The notes below the pieces were generated by a model that was not told the origin of the DNA, ran no database searches, and was given only the letters and a program-made list of their open reading frames with translations. The position numbers and the translations under genes are program-made. Below are positions 1 to 7,865 of a DNA stretch of 64,000 bases, in pieces (position 1 is the first letter of the stretch; every line of letters starts with the position of its first letter). The stretch covers positions 124,001 through 188,000 of the forward strand of contig JACKDU010000008.1 of the NCBI GenBank assembly GCA_020633335.1, written 5' to 3'. This DNA comes from Myxococcales bacterium (GTDB taxonomy: Bacteria > Myxococcota_A > Polyangia > Nannocystales > Nannocystaceae).

Positions 1-861
1 ATCTTCAACATCCTGGCGATCCTCGGCGCGTCGGCGCTGGTCGCCCCGCTGGTGGTCCAGCGCCAGCTGATCCGCCTCGACGTGCCGATCATGATCCTGG
101 CGGCGCTCGCCGCCTATGTGATGGCGCTCGACGGGACGATCTCGACGCTCGACGGCTCGCTCCTCCTCGCCGGGCTCGCCGGCTACACCTTCCTGCTGAT
201 CCGGATCGCCCGCCGCAGCACCGACGCGCCCCCCGAGATGCCGGAGAGCGGCCCGCCCTGGATGGGCAAGCTCGGGGTCCAGCTCGGGATGATCGTCGCC
301 GGCCTCGGCCTCCTGGTCCTCGGCTCGCGCTGGCTTGTCGACGGCGCGGTCGCCTTCGCCCGCCTCCTCGGGGTCTCCGACCTGGTGATCGGCCTGACGA
401 TCGTCGCCGTCGGCACCTCGCTGCCGGAGCTCGCCACCTCGATCCTCGCGGTCGCCAAGGGCCAGCGCGACATCGCCGTCGGCAACGCGATCGGCTCGAA
501 CACCCTCAACCTCCTCATCGTCCTCGGGGCGACCGCGGTGGTCTCGCCGAGCGGCGTGCCGGTCGCCGCCGAGGCGCTCTCCTTCGACCTCCCGGTGATG
601 GTCGCGGTCTGCGTCGCCTGCCTCCCCTCGTTCATCACCGGCTCGGTGATCTCGCGGTGGGAGGGCGCCTTCTTCGTCGGCTACTACATCGCCTACACGA
701 TCTTCCTGGTGCTCTCGTCGCAGGCCCACTCGGGCCTCGACCTCTTCAGCCGGATGATGCTCTGGTTCGTGATCCCGCTGACGATCGCGGTCTTCGCCTT
801 CTCGCTGATCCAGGAGCTCCGGGGCAAGGGGCCGAAGACCCCGGCCTCGCCAAAGAGCTGA
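1..861 (+). CDS. Calcium/sodium antiporter (CaCA family), 5' end missing
   Basis: The reading frame is open from the first base of the window, so the start lies upstream. The visible part begins with a GSN(I/F)FN-like alpha-repeat remnant (IFNILAILGASALV), followed by several hydrophobic helices. A second alpha repeat contains GTSLPELATS and GNAIGSNTLNLL, the ion-binding signature duplicated in Ca2+/cation exchangers of the YrbG type. The two inverted repeats exchange Ca2+ for Na+ or H+ across the inner membrane. The C-terminal tail is short and basic. The gene converges on the FHA gene, with a palindrome-rich gap between them. Family assignment is firm; ion specificity is not visible. Confidence 0.9.
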   Translation: MFNILAILGASALVAPLVVQRQLIRLDVPIMILAALAAYVMALDGTISTLDGSLLLAGLAGYTFLLIRIARRSTDAPPEMPESGPPWMGKLGVQLGMIVAGLGLLVLGSRWLVDGAVAFARLLGVSDLVIGLTIVAVGTSLPELATSILAVAKGQRDIAVGNAIGSNTLNLLIVLGATAVVSPSGVPVAAEALSFDLPVMVAVCVACLPSFITGSVISRWEGAFFVGYYIAYTIFLVLSSQAHSGLDLFSRMMLWFVIPLTIAVFAFSLIQELRGKGPKTPASPKS

Positions 862-865
862 CCCC

Positions 866-916
866 GGGGACAGGATGTCCCCAGGGCCATGTCCTTCGGG
901 GCGCGCGATCGCGCGC
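866..916. terminator. Palindrome cluster between convergent genes, candidate bidirectional terminator
   Basis: A perfect 7-bp inverted repeat GGGGACA/TGTCCCC with a 3-nt loop lies at 866-882. It is followed by GGCCATGTCCTTCGGGG (885-901) and a GC palindrome GCGCGCGATCGCGCGC (901-916). It fills the gap between two tail-to-tail genes. There is no T-tract, so intrinsic termination is inferred from position and hairpin potential only. The 17-bp GGCCATGTCCTTCGGGG string recurs exactly, inverted, at 47007-47023. Confidence 0.5.
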
Positions 917-918
917 GC

Positions 919-1932
919 TCAGCCCATGAGGAGGTAGCCGCCGACGGCGGCGCCGACGAGGACCAGGAGGATGAGGCCGATCAGCACCATCGAGGGCCCG
1001 CCGCGGACGGTCGGCGCCGGCGGCACCAGGAGCGCGCCGGCGTCGGCCATCGGCGCCGCCGCCTGGGGCTCGAGCGCCAGCGGCTTCGCCAGCGGCTCGG
1101 GGGGCGCCGCCGGTAGGGCCGCCATCGGCGCCGCCGCCTCCTCGATCGGCGGCGCGTCGGCCAGGGCCGCGAGCGGGCCCTTGGAGAGGAGGTTCGCGCC
1201 CGGGTGATCGGGGCCGCCGGCGTCGGCCGGCGGCTTGATCGTGATCGGCGCCTCGACCGGCGCGGGCTCGGACGCAGGGGCCGGCTCGGCCCCGACGGGG
1301 GCGCCCGGCATCGGCATCCCGGGCATCGGCATCCCGCCCGCGACCGGCATCCCGCCCGGCGCCGGCATCCCGCCCGGCGCCGGCATCCCGCCCGGCATCG
1401 GCATCCCGCCCGCGATCGGCATCCCGCCCGCGACCGGCATCCCGCCCGGCATCGGCATCCCGCCCGGCGCCGGCATCCCGCCCGAGCCGGGCGGCGCGAA
1501 GCCAGGGGCCCCACCGGGCCGCCCCATGCCGCCGAGCGGCGGCAGCCCGAGGCCAGGCGGCGGCATCCCGAGCCCCGGGGGCGGCGCGCCCATGGCGATC
1601 ATCGTCCGACCGCCGCCGAAGGCCTGACGCCCGCCGTGGATCGCCATCACGGTCATCGCCGTCTGCCCGCAGACGAAGGTCTGGCCGGGCTGGAGCGACG
1701 CCTCGGGGGTCCGCACGCCGTCGATGAGGACGCCGTTGGTGCTCCCGAGGTCGCGGACGATCACCTGACCGTTGCTGATCCGGACCTCGGCGTGGCGGCC
1801 CGATGACTGCGCGTCGCCGAGGACGATGTCGCCCTGGTCGCGGCCGATGGTGATCGTGGGCGCCGTGATGGTCCGGGTCTCGACCGGCTTCCCGACGTAT
1901 TGAATCTTGAGGACGTACGAGCTCTCGGCCAC
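919..1932 (-). CDS. FHA-domain protein with GGMPxx repeats and C-terminal membrane anchor
   Basis: The start is a GTG preceded by a GGAGG-type ribosome site. Residues about 1-95 form a forkhead-associated domain with the phosphothreonine-binding landmarks GRD, SSGRHAEV and GSTNGVLIDG. A long Gly/Met/Pro-rich region follows, built from a six-residue repeat (GGMPMP, GGMPAP, GGMPVA). Then comes a Pro/Ala-rich linker and one C-terminal hydrophobic helix ending within four residues of the stop, as in a tail-anchored protein. FHA domains bind phosphothreonine made by Ser/Thr kinases; one such kinase is encoded at 13611. The cytoplasmic orientation of the FHA domain is inferred. Confidence 0.88.
   Translation of the reverse strand: MAESSYVLKIQYVGKPVETRTITAPTITIGRDQGDIVLGDAQSSGRHAEVRISNGQVIVRDLGSTNGVLIDGVRTPEASLQPGQTFVCGQTAMTVMAIHGGRQAFGGGRTMIAMGAPPPGLGMPPPGLGLPPLGGMGRPGGAPGFAPPGSGGMPAPGGMPMPGGMPVAGGMPIAGGMPMPGGMPAPGGMPAPGGMPVAGGMPMPGMPMPGAPVGAEPAPASEPAPVEAPITIKPPADAGGPDHPGANLLSKGPLAALADAPPIEEAAAPMAALPAAPPEPLAKPLALEPQAAAPMADAGALLVPPAPTVRGGPSMVLIGLILLVLVGAAVGGYLLMG
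1309..1489 (-). repeat. 18-bp tandem repeat coding for GGMPxx
   Basis: About ten imperfect copies of an 18-bp unit (plus-strand core GGCATCCCGCCCG) lie inside the FHA gene and encode the six-residue Gly-Gly-Met-Pro repeat. The repeat stays in frame throughout, so copy-number changes would alter linker length without breaking the gene. Confidence 0.85.
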
Positions 1933-2066
1933 CTATCGCCTCCGGCAGTGGTGCGGCAAGTCTCGCAACCAGCGGCCCGCCAGGCAAGCGTCTGCACACC
2001 CACAGAGGCCCCCCATTGCGCCCGCGCGCCCGCCAGCGCCCTCGGGGCGCGCCATCTCGCCCGGGA

Positions 2067-3221
2067 TCACCCCGGGTTGATGACGCAGGTGTCGAGGATG
2101 GTTGACACGGCGTCCAGGAAGAACCCGTTGTAGTCGTTCGAGCAGACCGGCCCCTTGATCCCGCGCTCGCCGAAGAGCGAGATCATCTGCGCCCAGTGGG
2201 CGCCGCCCTTGCCGCAGCCGTCCTCCGGGATCGGGATGAGGCCGAGCATGACGATCCGGTCCTCGTCGCCGCCCTTGGCCGCGACCAGCGCGTCGTGGGT
2301 CTGCTGCGCGGTGTTGAGGTCCTCGACGTTGGGGTCGTCGCTGATGAAGGTGACCACGAGGATCGCGTCGTCGCGGAGGAAGCCCTCGTTGCAGCCCCCC
2401 GGGCCCTCGAGCGCCGGCGAGACCGCCTCGACCATCCCGTCCATCGGCCGCTCCGAGGGGTGCCCGGCGGTGCCGACCGAGGCGACGCAGGAGAAGTTCG
2501 CGTTGAGGTTGGGATCGCTCGAGAGGATGTAGCGGTTGCCGCCCTCGAGCTGGCAGAGCATGTTGCTGGCGAAGTCGCCCGCCGGGTGGATCACGCCGGC
2601 GCCGCGGGTCGTGTCGCAGGCGGTGAAGATGTCCTTGCAGGCGTACTTGTTGGCGGCCTGGCAGGTCGCGTGGGTGCACACCTGCGGCGAGCAGCGGCCC
2701 TCGGCGTCGGTGTCGACGACCATGATGTGGTAGTCGTTGGTCGGCAGGGTGTTCTTGATCGTGTCGATGAACTCGGGGAAGGCGGCCTTGAGCGCGGCCT
2801 GCTCGCCCTCCATCGACACCGAGTTGTCGATCACGAAGAGGAAGTCGACGCGCTTGCAGCCCTCGGGGCCGCCGGTGGTCGTGTCCCCGCCGGTCGTCGG
2901 GTCGCCGGTGGTCGTGCTCGTGCTCGTGCTCGTGCTCGTGCCCGTGGTCGCGGTGTCGGTGACCGTCGCCGCGCCGGTCGAGCTGGTGCCGTCGCCGGTG
3001 CCGGTCTCGCTGCCGCCGCCGCCGCTGCTGCCGCTCCCCGACGACGAGCCCTCGCTGCCGCTCGAGGTCGTCGCGGTCGCGCTCACGGTGCCGGCGGCGG
3101 TCGCCGTCCCGCTCGCCGAGGTCCCGCGGCCGTCATCGCCGCTGCAGGCGCCCAGGCCGAGGGTGAGCCCGAGTCCGAGGGAGAGCGCGAGGGAGAGCGA
3201 GAGCGGGCGATGGATCGACAT
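2067..3221 (-). CDS. VWA-like lipoprotein with Thr/Ser-rich linker
   Basis: The N-terminus is a lipoprotein signal peptide ending in a lipobox (LGLGAC). About 95 residues of Ser/Thr/Gly low complexity follow, containing TSTSTST runs. The folded part starts at CKRVDFLFVIDNSVSM. FVIDNSVSM is a von Willebrand factor A metal-ion-dependent adhesion motif (DxSxS). Several cysteines suggest disulphides in an exported domain. It is probably an outer-surface lipoprotein that binds a ligand in a metal-dependent way. A GGAG ribosome site precedes the ATG. A paralogue at 10379 shares the layout and the CNEGF-RDDA segment but has a changed metal site. Confidence 0.85.
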   Translation of the reverse strand: MSIHRPLSLSLALSLGLGLTLGLGACSGDDGRGTSASGTATAAGTVSATATTSSGSEGSSSGSGSSGGGGSETGTGDGTSSTGAATVTDTATTGTSTSTSTSTTTGDPTTGGDTTTGGPEGCKRVDFLFVIDNSVSMEGEQAALKAAFPEFIDTIKNTLPTNDYHIMVVDTDAEGRCSPQVCTHATCQAANKYACKDIFTACDTTRGAGVIHPAGDFASNMLCQLEGGNRYILSSDPNLNANFSCVASVGTAGHPSERPMDGMVEAVSPALEGPGGCNEGFLRDDAILVVTFISDDPNVEDLNTAQQTHDALVAAKGGDEDRIVMLGLIPIPEDGCGKGGAHWAQMISLFGERGIKGPVCSNDYNGFFLDAVSTILDTCVINPG

Positions 3222-3364
3222 GTGGAGATCTCCGGGGAGCAGGCAACCACTCTACGACGAGCGCCGCGCCGCCCGCATGCTCGATCGCCAGGCCCCGCGG
3301 GCGCGCGGATGACTTGCCGGCGCGGGCGTCAGCGTCGATCCTCGCGGGGCCCCGAGGCCCCATC

Positions 3365-4369
3365 ATGCCCGCCCGCCGCCGCGCCGATCCGGTCGTCCGC
3401 CTCGCCCTCGGCGCGGGCCTCCTCGCCTGCGCCCCGCGGGGCGGCGACGGCCCGCCGACGAGCGCCCGGGCCCCGCGGGAGGCGACGCTCGCCCCGCGGG
3501 TGATCGCCAGCCTTGGGGCCGCGGAGGTCATCCACTGGCGCGGCGCGGCGGGAGATGGCGCCCGCTGCGCGACATGGCGCCTCGAGTGGGAGGCGAGCGA
3601 GGACGGGCTCCTCCGCGGGCGAGCGCGCCGCGAGGAGGGCGGCGCCACCTTCTCGCTCGCGCTCAGCGTCGTCGACGCGCGCCTCGTCGTCAGCGATCCC
3701 CGGGTCGAGGTCGGCGATCAGCTCACCGCCGTCGCCTGCACCTACAGCGGCCGGATCCGCGAGCGCGGCGGTCAGCCGATCGACGTCGAGCTCCGCGGCC
3801 GCGAGCGCTGGTACCTCGACGCCGACGCCTGCGCCGGCGACGACCAGGGCGCGGCGATCCGCCCGCTCGGCTGCGCGTCCACCCTCGCCGATCCCGAGAC
3901 CCGCCGCCGCCTCGCGGGCGCGCCGGCGACCGACGACACGGCGCTCCCGGCCTGGCTCGGCGAGCGTCGAGCCTTCCTCCGGAGCGACGAGGGCGAGGGC
4001 CCGCGCTGCGCCGCCTGGCGCCGCCGCCCGGGCCCCGCTGGCGACCGCTACGGGGTCCTCGAGCGCCGCAGCGGCGGCCGCACCCTGGCGCTCGAGTACG
4101 CCTACGACCGGGTCGTCGCCGCCGCCGACGCGGCGCCGATCGCCTTCCTCACCCTCGCGGGCCCCAGCGCCCGCGCGCGGGACGACGGCGACGTCCTCGT
4201 CGAGAGCCGCGGCTGCCTGATCAGCCGCGAGGTCGACGGAAGCGGCGGCGGCGAGGTCGGGCAGATCGCCGGCCTCGAGTGGCACCGCAGCCGCCGGAGC
4301 TGCGAGGCGGGCGGATCGATCGCCCTCCCTCCGCCCTGCCTTCGGGGCCTCGACGGGCTCGGCCGCTAG
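3365..4369 (+). CDS. Putative lipoprotein of unknown function
   Basis: The chosen ATG gives a short basic start followed by a hydrophobic stretch and a lipobox (GLLAC). An upstream in-frame start at 3314 would add 17 residues and spoil the signal peptide. The mature part (about 310 residues) has many cysteines spread in pairs (RCATW, CTY, GCAS, RCAAW, RGCL). The CAxW element occurs twice, so the protein may consist of two related halves. I do not recognise a family. The gene converges on crtC; their gap holds a palindromic element. Confidence 0.65.
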   Translation: MPARRRADPVVRLALGAGLLACAPRGGDGPPTSARAPREATLAPRVIASLGAAEVIHWRGAAGDGARCATWRLEWEASEDGLLRGRARREEGGATFSLALSVVDARLVVSDPRVEVGDQLTAVACTYSGRIRERGGQPIDVELRGRERWYLDADACAGDDQGAAIRPLGCASTLADPETRRRLAGAPATDDTALPAWLGERRAFLRSDEGEGPRCAAWRRRPGPAGDRYGVLERRSGGRTLALEYAYDRVVAAADAAPIAFLTLAGPSARARDDGDVLVESRGCLISREVDGSGGGEVGQIAGLEWHRSRRSCEAGGSIALPPPCLRGLDGLGR

Positions 4370-4382
4370 CCACTGCCTCACC

Positions 4383-4406
4383 GGACATGTCCATCAAGAC
4401 ATGTCT
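4383..4406. repeat. Short palindromic element between convergent genes
   Basis: Two 10-bp palindromes, GGACATGTCC and AGACATGTCT, are separated by ATCA. They can also pair with each other into a hairpin with a 4-nt loop. The element abuts the crtC stop codon and lies between tail-to-tail genes, so it may serve as a terminator. It belongs to the family discussed in the findings. Confidence 0.7.
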
Positions 4407-5325
4407 AAATGTGCTCGCGGCGGATCTTGTAGGTCAGCATGTGCTGGACCAGCCGCGAGCGGAAGCGGTCGAGCGAGAGCGCCTCGTGGACCCCGCGGGC
4501 CGGCGCCCCGCCGAGCTCGCTGACGATCTCCGAGCGGGCGTAGAAGGGCGCGTCGGTCAGCGTCCGGATCACCCGCGCGCGGCCGCCGGCGTCGCAGCGG
4601 GTCGACCGCTCGAGCCCCCAGCGGGTGCGCCCGAGCGCGACCGCCTGCGGGGCCTCGATCGACCCCAGCGAGCCGTCGGCGGCGAAGTCGAGGCCGAGGC
4701 GGAGGGTGGAGTCGTCGCGGCGGTGGGCGTCGTAGAGCACCAGGGTCCGATCGCCCTGCCGCACCCGCGACCAGGTCCAGGCGTGGAAGCCCTCCTCGAG
4801 CGGCTCGGCCCCGAAGTTGGCGTCGTGGTAGCCGGCGCCGGCGAAGCGGAGCGGCCGCGGCCGGCGGATCTCGACCTCGATCCGGCTCTGCGGCGCGACC
4901 GGCCACCAGCAGTGGCGGCCGCGGTGATCGATCACCTGCGGCGCGTCGAAGGTCGCGCTCGGGAAGAGGCGGAGCTCGCCCTCGACCGGCCGGCCGCTCA
5001 CCGCCGCCCGCTCGGCGAAGCGGATCCGCAGGCAATCGCCCTCCCAGGCGAGCGACGAGGCGCCGATCGCCAGGCCCTCCGCGCTCCGGCCGACAGCCTC
5101 GCGCGGGTACTCGCTGAGCACCCAGCGGCGGTGCCCGGGGCCGTAGATCGCCACGTTGATCGCGCAGTGATCGAGCGGGCTCGCGGCCGGCGAATGCGCC
5201 CGATCGCGGGCGTAGTAGGGCGAGAAGACCGAGCCGACGAAGGCGATCACCGTGACGCCGAAGCGCCCGTCGTCGCTGAGCCCGTCGACGTACCACCAGG
5301 CGTAGCCGCCCGCCGGCGGGACCCC
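4405..5325 (-). CDS. crtC: Carotenoid 1,2-hydratase (start unresolved)
   Basis: CrtC adds water to the C1,2 double bond of an acyclic carotenoid end. The protein opens its conserved region with GGYAWWYVDGLSDDG and FVGSVFSPYYA, characteristic of the family, and continues with YHDANFG and a C-terminal YARSEIVSEL segment. About 306 residues are covered, within the family range. No ATG, GTG or TTG lies in frame near the start of the conserved part. The only upstream in-frame start is the ATG at 5625, which would add about 100 residues that merely shadow crtD. Either the start is non-canonical, or a frameshift couples or fuses it to crtD, or one base is wrong in the sequence. Confidence 0.85.
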   Translation of the reverse strand, partial: GVPPAGGYAWWYVDGLSDDGRFGVTVIAFVGSVFSPYYARDRAHSPAASPLDHCAINVAIYGPGHRRWVLSEYPREAVGRSAEGLAIGASSLAWEGDCLRIRFAERAAVSGRPVEGELRLFPSATFDAPQVIDHRGRHCWWPVAPQSRIEVEIRRPRPLRFAGAGYHDANFGAEPLEEGFHAWTWSRVRQGDRTLVLYDAHRRDDSTLRLGLDFAADGSLGSIEAPQAVALGRTRWGLERSTRCDAGGRARVIRTLTDAPFYARSEIVSELGGAPARGVHEALSLDRFRSRLVQHMLTYKIRREHI

Positions 5326-6836
5326 GTCGAGGCGAGGTCCTCGGCCACCGCGCTCGCCGCGAAACGCCCCGACAAGGTCACCATCGGCACCCCCGCCCCC
5401 GGGTGCGCGCTGCCCCCCGCGAGGTAGAGCCCCGGCACCCTCGTCCGCGCCCCGGGGCGCCGCAGGGTCGCCGTCAGGCCGTGGGTCGCCGCCCCGTAGA
5501 TCGCCCCGCCGGTCGCCGGGAAGCGGCGCGCGAGCTCGTCGGGCGTGGTCCGCCGCGTCCGCGACGGATCCCGCGAGAGGCTGAGGCCAGCGCGCTCCAG
5601 GGCGCGGAAGGTCGCTGCTTCGCATGCGTCGTAGTCTCCCTCGGAAAGCCGCCCCTCGCCGCCCACGGCCGGGGCGTTGACCAGGACGAAGAGGCGCTCG
5701 CGCCCCTCGGCGTCGACGTCGACGTCGGCGTCGGCGACGTCGTCGCCCGGACGATCCTGGGCGCAGACATAGACGGTCGGCCGCGGCGGCAGCCGCCCCT
5801 CGTCAAAGAGCGCCCGGAACTCCCCCTCATAGTCGCCGCCGAAGAAGACGCTGTGGCGGGTGAGGGGGAAGCCGCGGGCCTCGGCGAGGAGCGACCAGGT
5901 GAGCGCCGAGAGCGAGCGCCGCCGCGGGCTCGGGGCCCGCGCCGCCCGGGCCGCGGGAGCGCCGAGGAGCCCGCCGGCGAGGGCCGCGACGTCGGCGTTG
6001 ACGACGATCGCGTCGCCGTCGATCCGCTCGCCGTCCGCGAGCTCGAGCGCCCGCGCCCGGCCGCCCTCGACGATCACCCGCGAGACCTCCGCGTCGCCGC
6101 GGATCACGACCCCCTGCCGCGCGGCGAGGCCGGCCATCGCCTCGGCCAGGCGGTAGATCCCGCCGCGCACCGTCCACACCCCGCGCTGCTCGACGTGGGC
6201 GATCAGGTTGAGGGTCGCCGGCGCGGCGAAGGGCGATGAGCCGTAGTAGGTCGCGTAGCGGCCGAAGAGCTGGCGCAGCCGCGGGTCGCGGAAGAAGGCG
6301 CCGAGCGCCCGCCACATCGTCCGATGGGCGTCGACGTCGGCGATCCCGAGGATCCCACGCCAGCCGACGGCGGCGACCAGCGAGCCGAGGGTCGGCCGCG
6401 ACGAGGCGATGAAGGGGCCCTCGACGACCTCGAAGATCCGCCGGGTGTGCTCGCAGAAGCGGCGATAGCCGCGGGCGTCGGCGGCCGAGGCGAAGCGGCC
6501 GATCGCCTCCGCGCTCCGCTCGTGATCCGCGAAGAGGTCGAGGCGCCCGCCCTCCTCCCAGGCGTGGCGGGCGAGGACGGTCATCGGGTCGAGGGTGAGG
6601 TGATCGTCGAGGCGCTCGCCGGCCGCCTCAAAGAGCTCGTCGAAGATCCCCCGCATCGTCAGGACGGTCGGCCCCGAGTCGATCCCGCGGCCGTCGATCA
6701 CGACCTCGCGCATTTTGCCGCCGACCTTCGGCGCCCGCTCGAGCACCATGACCTCGAGGCCGCGGCGGCCGAGCTCGATCGCCGCCGCGAGGCCGCCGAG
6801 GCCGCCGCCGACGATCAGCGCGCGCTGGGTACCCAT
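5247..6836 (-). CDS. crtD: Carotenoid 3,4-desaturase (CrtD/CrtI family)
   Basis: The protein has an N-terminal FAD-binding motif (LIVGGGLGGLAAAIELGRRG) and the family C-terminal signature LYLAGGSAHPGAGVPMV near the end. Pairing with CrtC favours CrtD, which desaturates the 3,4 bond of hydrated carotenoids, over the phytoene desaturase CrtI; sequence alone does not exclude a CrtI role. The ATG at 6836 places the dinucleotide motif at the usual distance from the N-terminus. The last 25 residues or so after AVAEDLAS lack family character and overlap the beginning of crtC in another frame. A TAGCCT box lies 7 bp before the ATG, suggesting a leaderless transcript. Confidence 0.85.
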   Translation of the reverse strand: MGTQRALIVGGGLGGLAAAIELGRRGLEVMVLERAPKVGGKMREVVIDGRGIDSGPTVLTMRGIFDELFEAAGERLDDHLTLDPMTVLARHAWEEGGRLDLFADHERSAEAIGRFASAADARGYRRFCEHTRRIFEVVEGPFIASSRPTLGSLVAAVGWRGILGIADVDAHRTMWRALGAFFRDPRLRQLFGRYATYYGSSPFAAPATLNLIAHVEQRGVWTVRGGIYRLAEAMAGLAARQGVVIRGDAEVSRVIVEGGRARALELADGERIDGDAIVVNADVAALAGGLLGAPAARAARAPSPRRRSLSALTWSLLAEARGFPLTRHSVFFGGDYEGEFRALFDEGRLPPRPTVYVCAQDRPGDDVADADVDVDAEGRERLFVLVNAPAVGGEGRLSEGDYDACEAATFRALERAGLSLSRDPSRTRRTTPDELARRFPATGGAIYGAATHGLTATLRRPGARTRVPGLYLAGGSAHPGAGVPMVTLSGRFAASAVAEDLASTGSRRRAATPGGTSTGSATTGASASR

Positions 6837-6843
6837 GGCCCAA

Positions 6844-6849
6844 AGGCTA
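6844..6849 (-). promoter_or_regulatory. -10 box of crtD (leaderless candidate)
   Basis: On the minus strand TAGCCT ends 7 bp before the crtD ATG. With transcription starting 6-7 bp downstream of a -10 box, the message would begin at or next to the start codon. A weak TGGACG lies 17 bp further upstream. Confidence 0.5.
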
Positions 6850-6876
6850 ACCCGGGTTTTCGGCAGCGTCCATGCT

Positions 6877-6926
6877 TTGTCCAATCGAAGCCCCGTTTAC
6901 ATTGACAATCCTTGCACATTGGACCA
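6877..6926. promoter_or_regulatory. Divergent crtD/crtE promoter with repeated ATTGRACMA motif
   Basis: The 107-bp gap between crtD and crtE is locally AT-richer than its surroundings. It holds three copies of a 9-bp motif: ATTGGACAA on the minus strand at 6877-6885, ATTGACAAT at 6901-6909 and ATTGGACCA at 6918-6926. The middle copy contains a consensus TTGACA (6902-6907), with CAGACT 17 bp downstream as a poor -10 for crtE. Spacing and repetition fit an operator for a regulator that controls both directions, for example a light-responsive one. That identity is inference. Confidence 0.45.
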
Positions 6927-6943
6927 GACTTCGGGCCGCCTCC

Positions 6944-7825
6944 ATGGACGTCTACATTCGAATCGAGCACGCCCTCGAAGCGGCCCTCCGACCGACGACC
7001 TCCACGGCGCCCCCTCGCCTCGGCCAGGCGATCCGGCAGGCGGTCTTCCCGGGGGGCGCGCGCTTCCGCCCGCGCCTCAGCCTCGCGGTCGCCCGCGCCT
7101 GCGGCGACGCCCACCCCGAGCTCGCGCGCGCGGCCGCGGTCGCGGTCGAGCTCCTCCACTGCGCGTCGCTGGTCTACGACGACCTCCCCTGCTTCGACGA
7201 CGCGCCGCTGCGCCGCGGGCAGCCGACGGTCCACGTCACCTTCGGCGAGGAGGTGGCGATCCTCGCCGGCAACGCGCTGATCGTCCGGGCCTTCGAGCTC
7301 CTCGGCGAGCAGGTCACCCAGACGCCGCTCCATACCGGCCTGGTCCTCGCGACCCTCGCCCGCGGCGTCGGCTCGCCCCATGGGATCGCCGCCGGCCAGG
7401 CCTGGGAGTCGGAGCCGCGGATCGATCTCCGGGCCTACCACCGGGCCAAGACCGGCGCGCTCTTTGAGGCCGCGGTGATCGCCGGCGCGGTCGCGGGCGG
7501 CGGCGACGCGCGGGCCTGGCGGGGCCTCGGCGATCTCCTCGGCGAGGCCTACCAGGTCGCCGACGATCTCCGCGACGCCCACGGCGAGAGCCACCGCCTC
7601 GGCAAGCCGGTCGGTCAGGACGCCGCCCACGGGCGCCCCAGCGCGGTCGGCCTCCTCGGCGCCGACGGGGCGCTGCGCCGCCTCCACCGCCTCCTCGCCG
7701 ACGCGATCGAGCGGGTCCCGAGCTGCCCTGGCCGCAGCGACCTGGTCCTCTTGATCGAGCGATGGGCCGACACCCTGGTCCCGCGCGAGCCCGTCGAGGC
7801 GCCGCGGATCGCCTCGGCCTCGTGA
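6944..7825 (+). CDS. crtE: Geranylgeranyl diphosphate synthase
   Basis: This trans-prenyltransferase (293 residues) condenses isopentenyl diphosphate with allylic diphosphates to make the C20 precursor of carotenoids. The first Asp-rich motif DDLPCFDD is at residues 79-86, with the two-residue insertion typical of bacterial GGPP synthases. The second is VADDLRD. GGARFRPRL and GQPTVH are further family markers. The ATG at 6944 is preferred over an upstream in-frame ATG at 6872, which would run back through the promoter region. It heads a plus-strand run with the methyltransferase and crtU. Confidence 0.92.
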   Translation: MDVYIRIEHALEAALRPTTSTAPPRLGQAIRQAVFPGGARFRPRLSLAVARACGDAHPELARAAAVAVELLHCASLVYDDLPCFDDAPLRRGQPTVHVTFGEEVAILAGNALIVRAFELLGEQVTQTPLHTGLVLATLARGVGSPHGIAAGQAWESEPRIDLRAYHRAKTGALFEAAVIAGAVAGGGDARAWRGLGDLLGEAYQVADDLRDAHGESHRLGKPVGQDAAHGRPSAVGLLGADGALRRLHRLLADAIERVPSCPGRSDLVLLIERWADTLVPREPVEAPRIASAS

Positions 7826-7865
7826 GCCGCCCGCGCCCTCACCACGACCTCCGCCAGGAGCCCCG

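Noticed and set aside
1309..1489. Regular direct repeats that might suggest a CRISPR array
   Set aside because: Unit is 18 bp with no spacers and stays in frame inside the FHA gene; it encodes GGMPxx.
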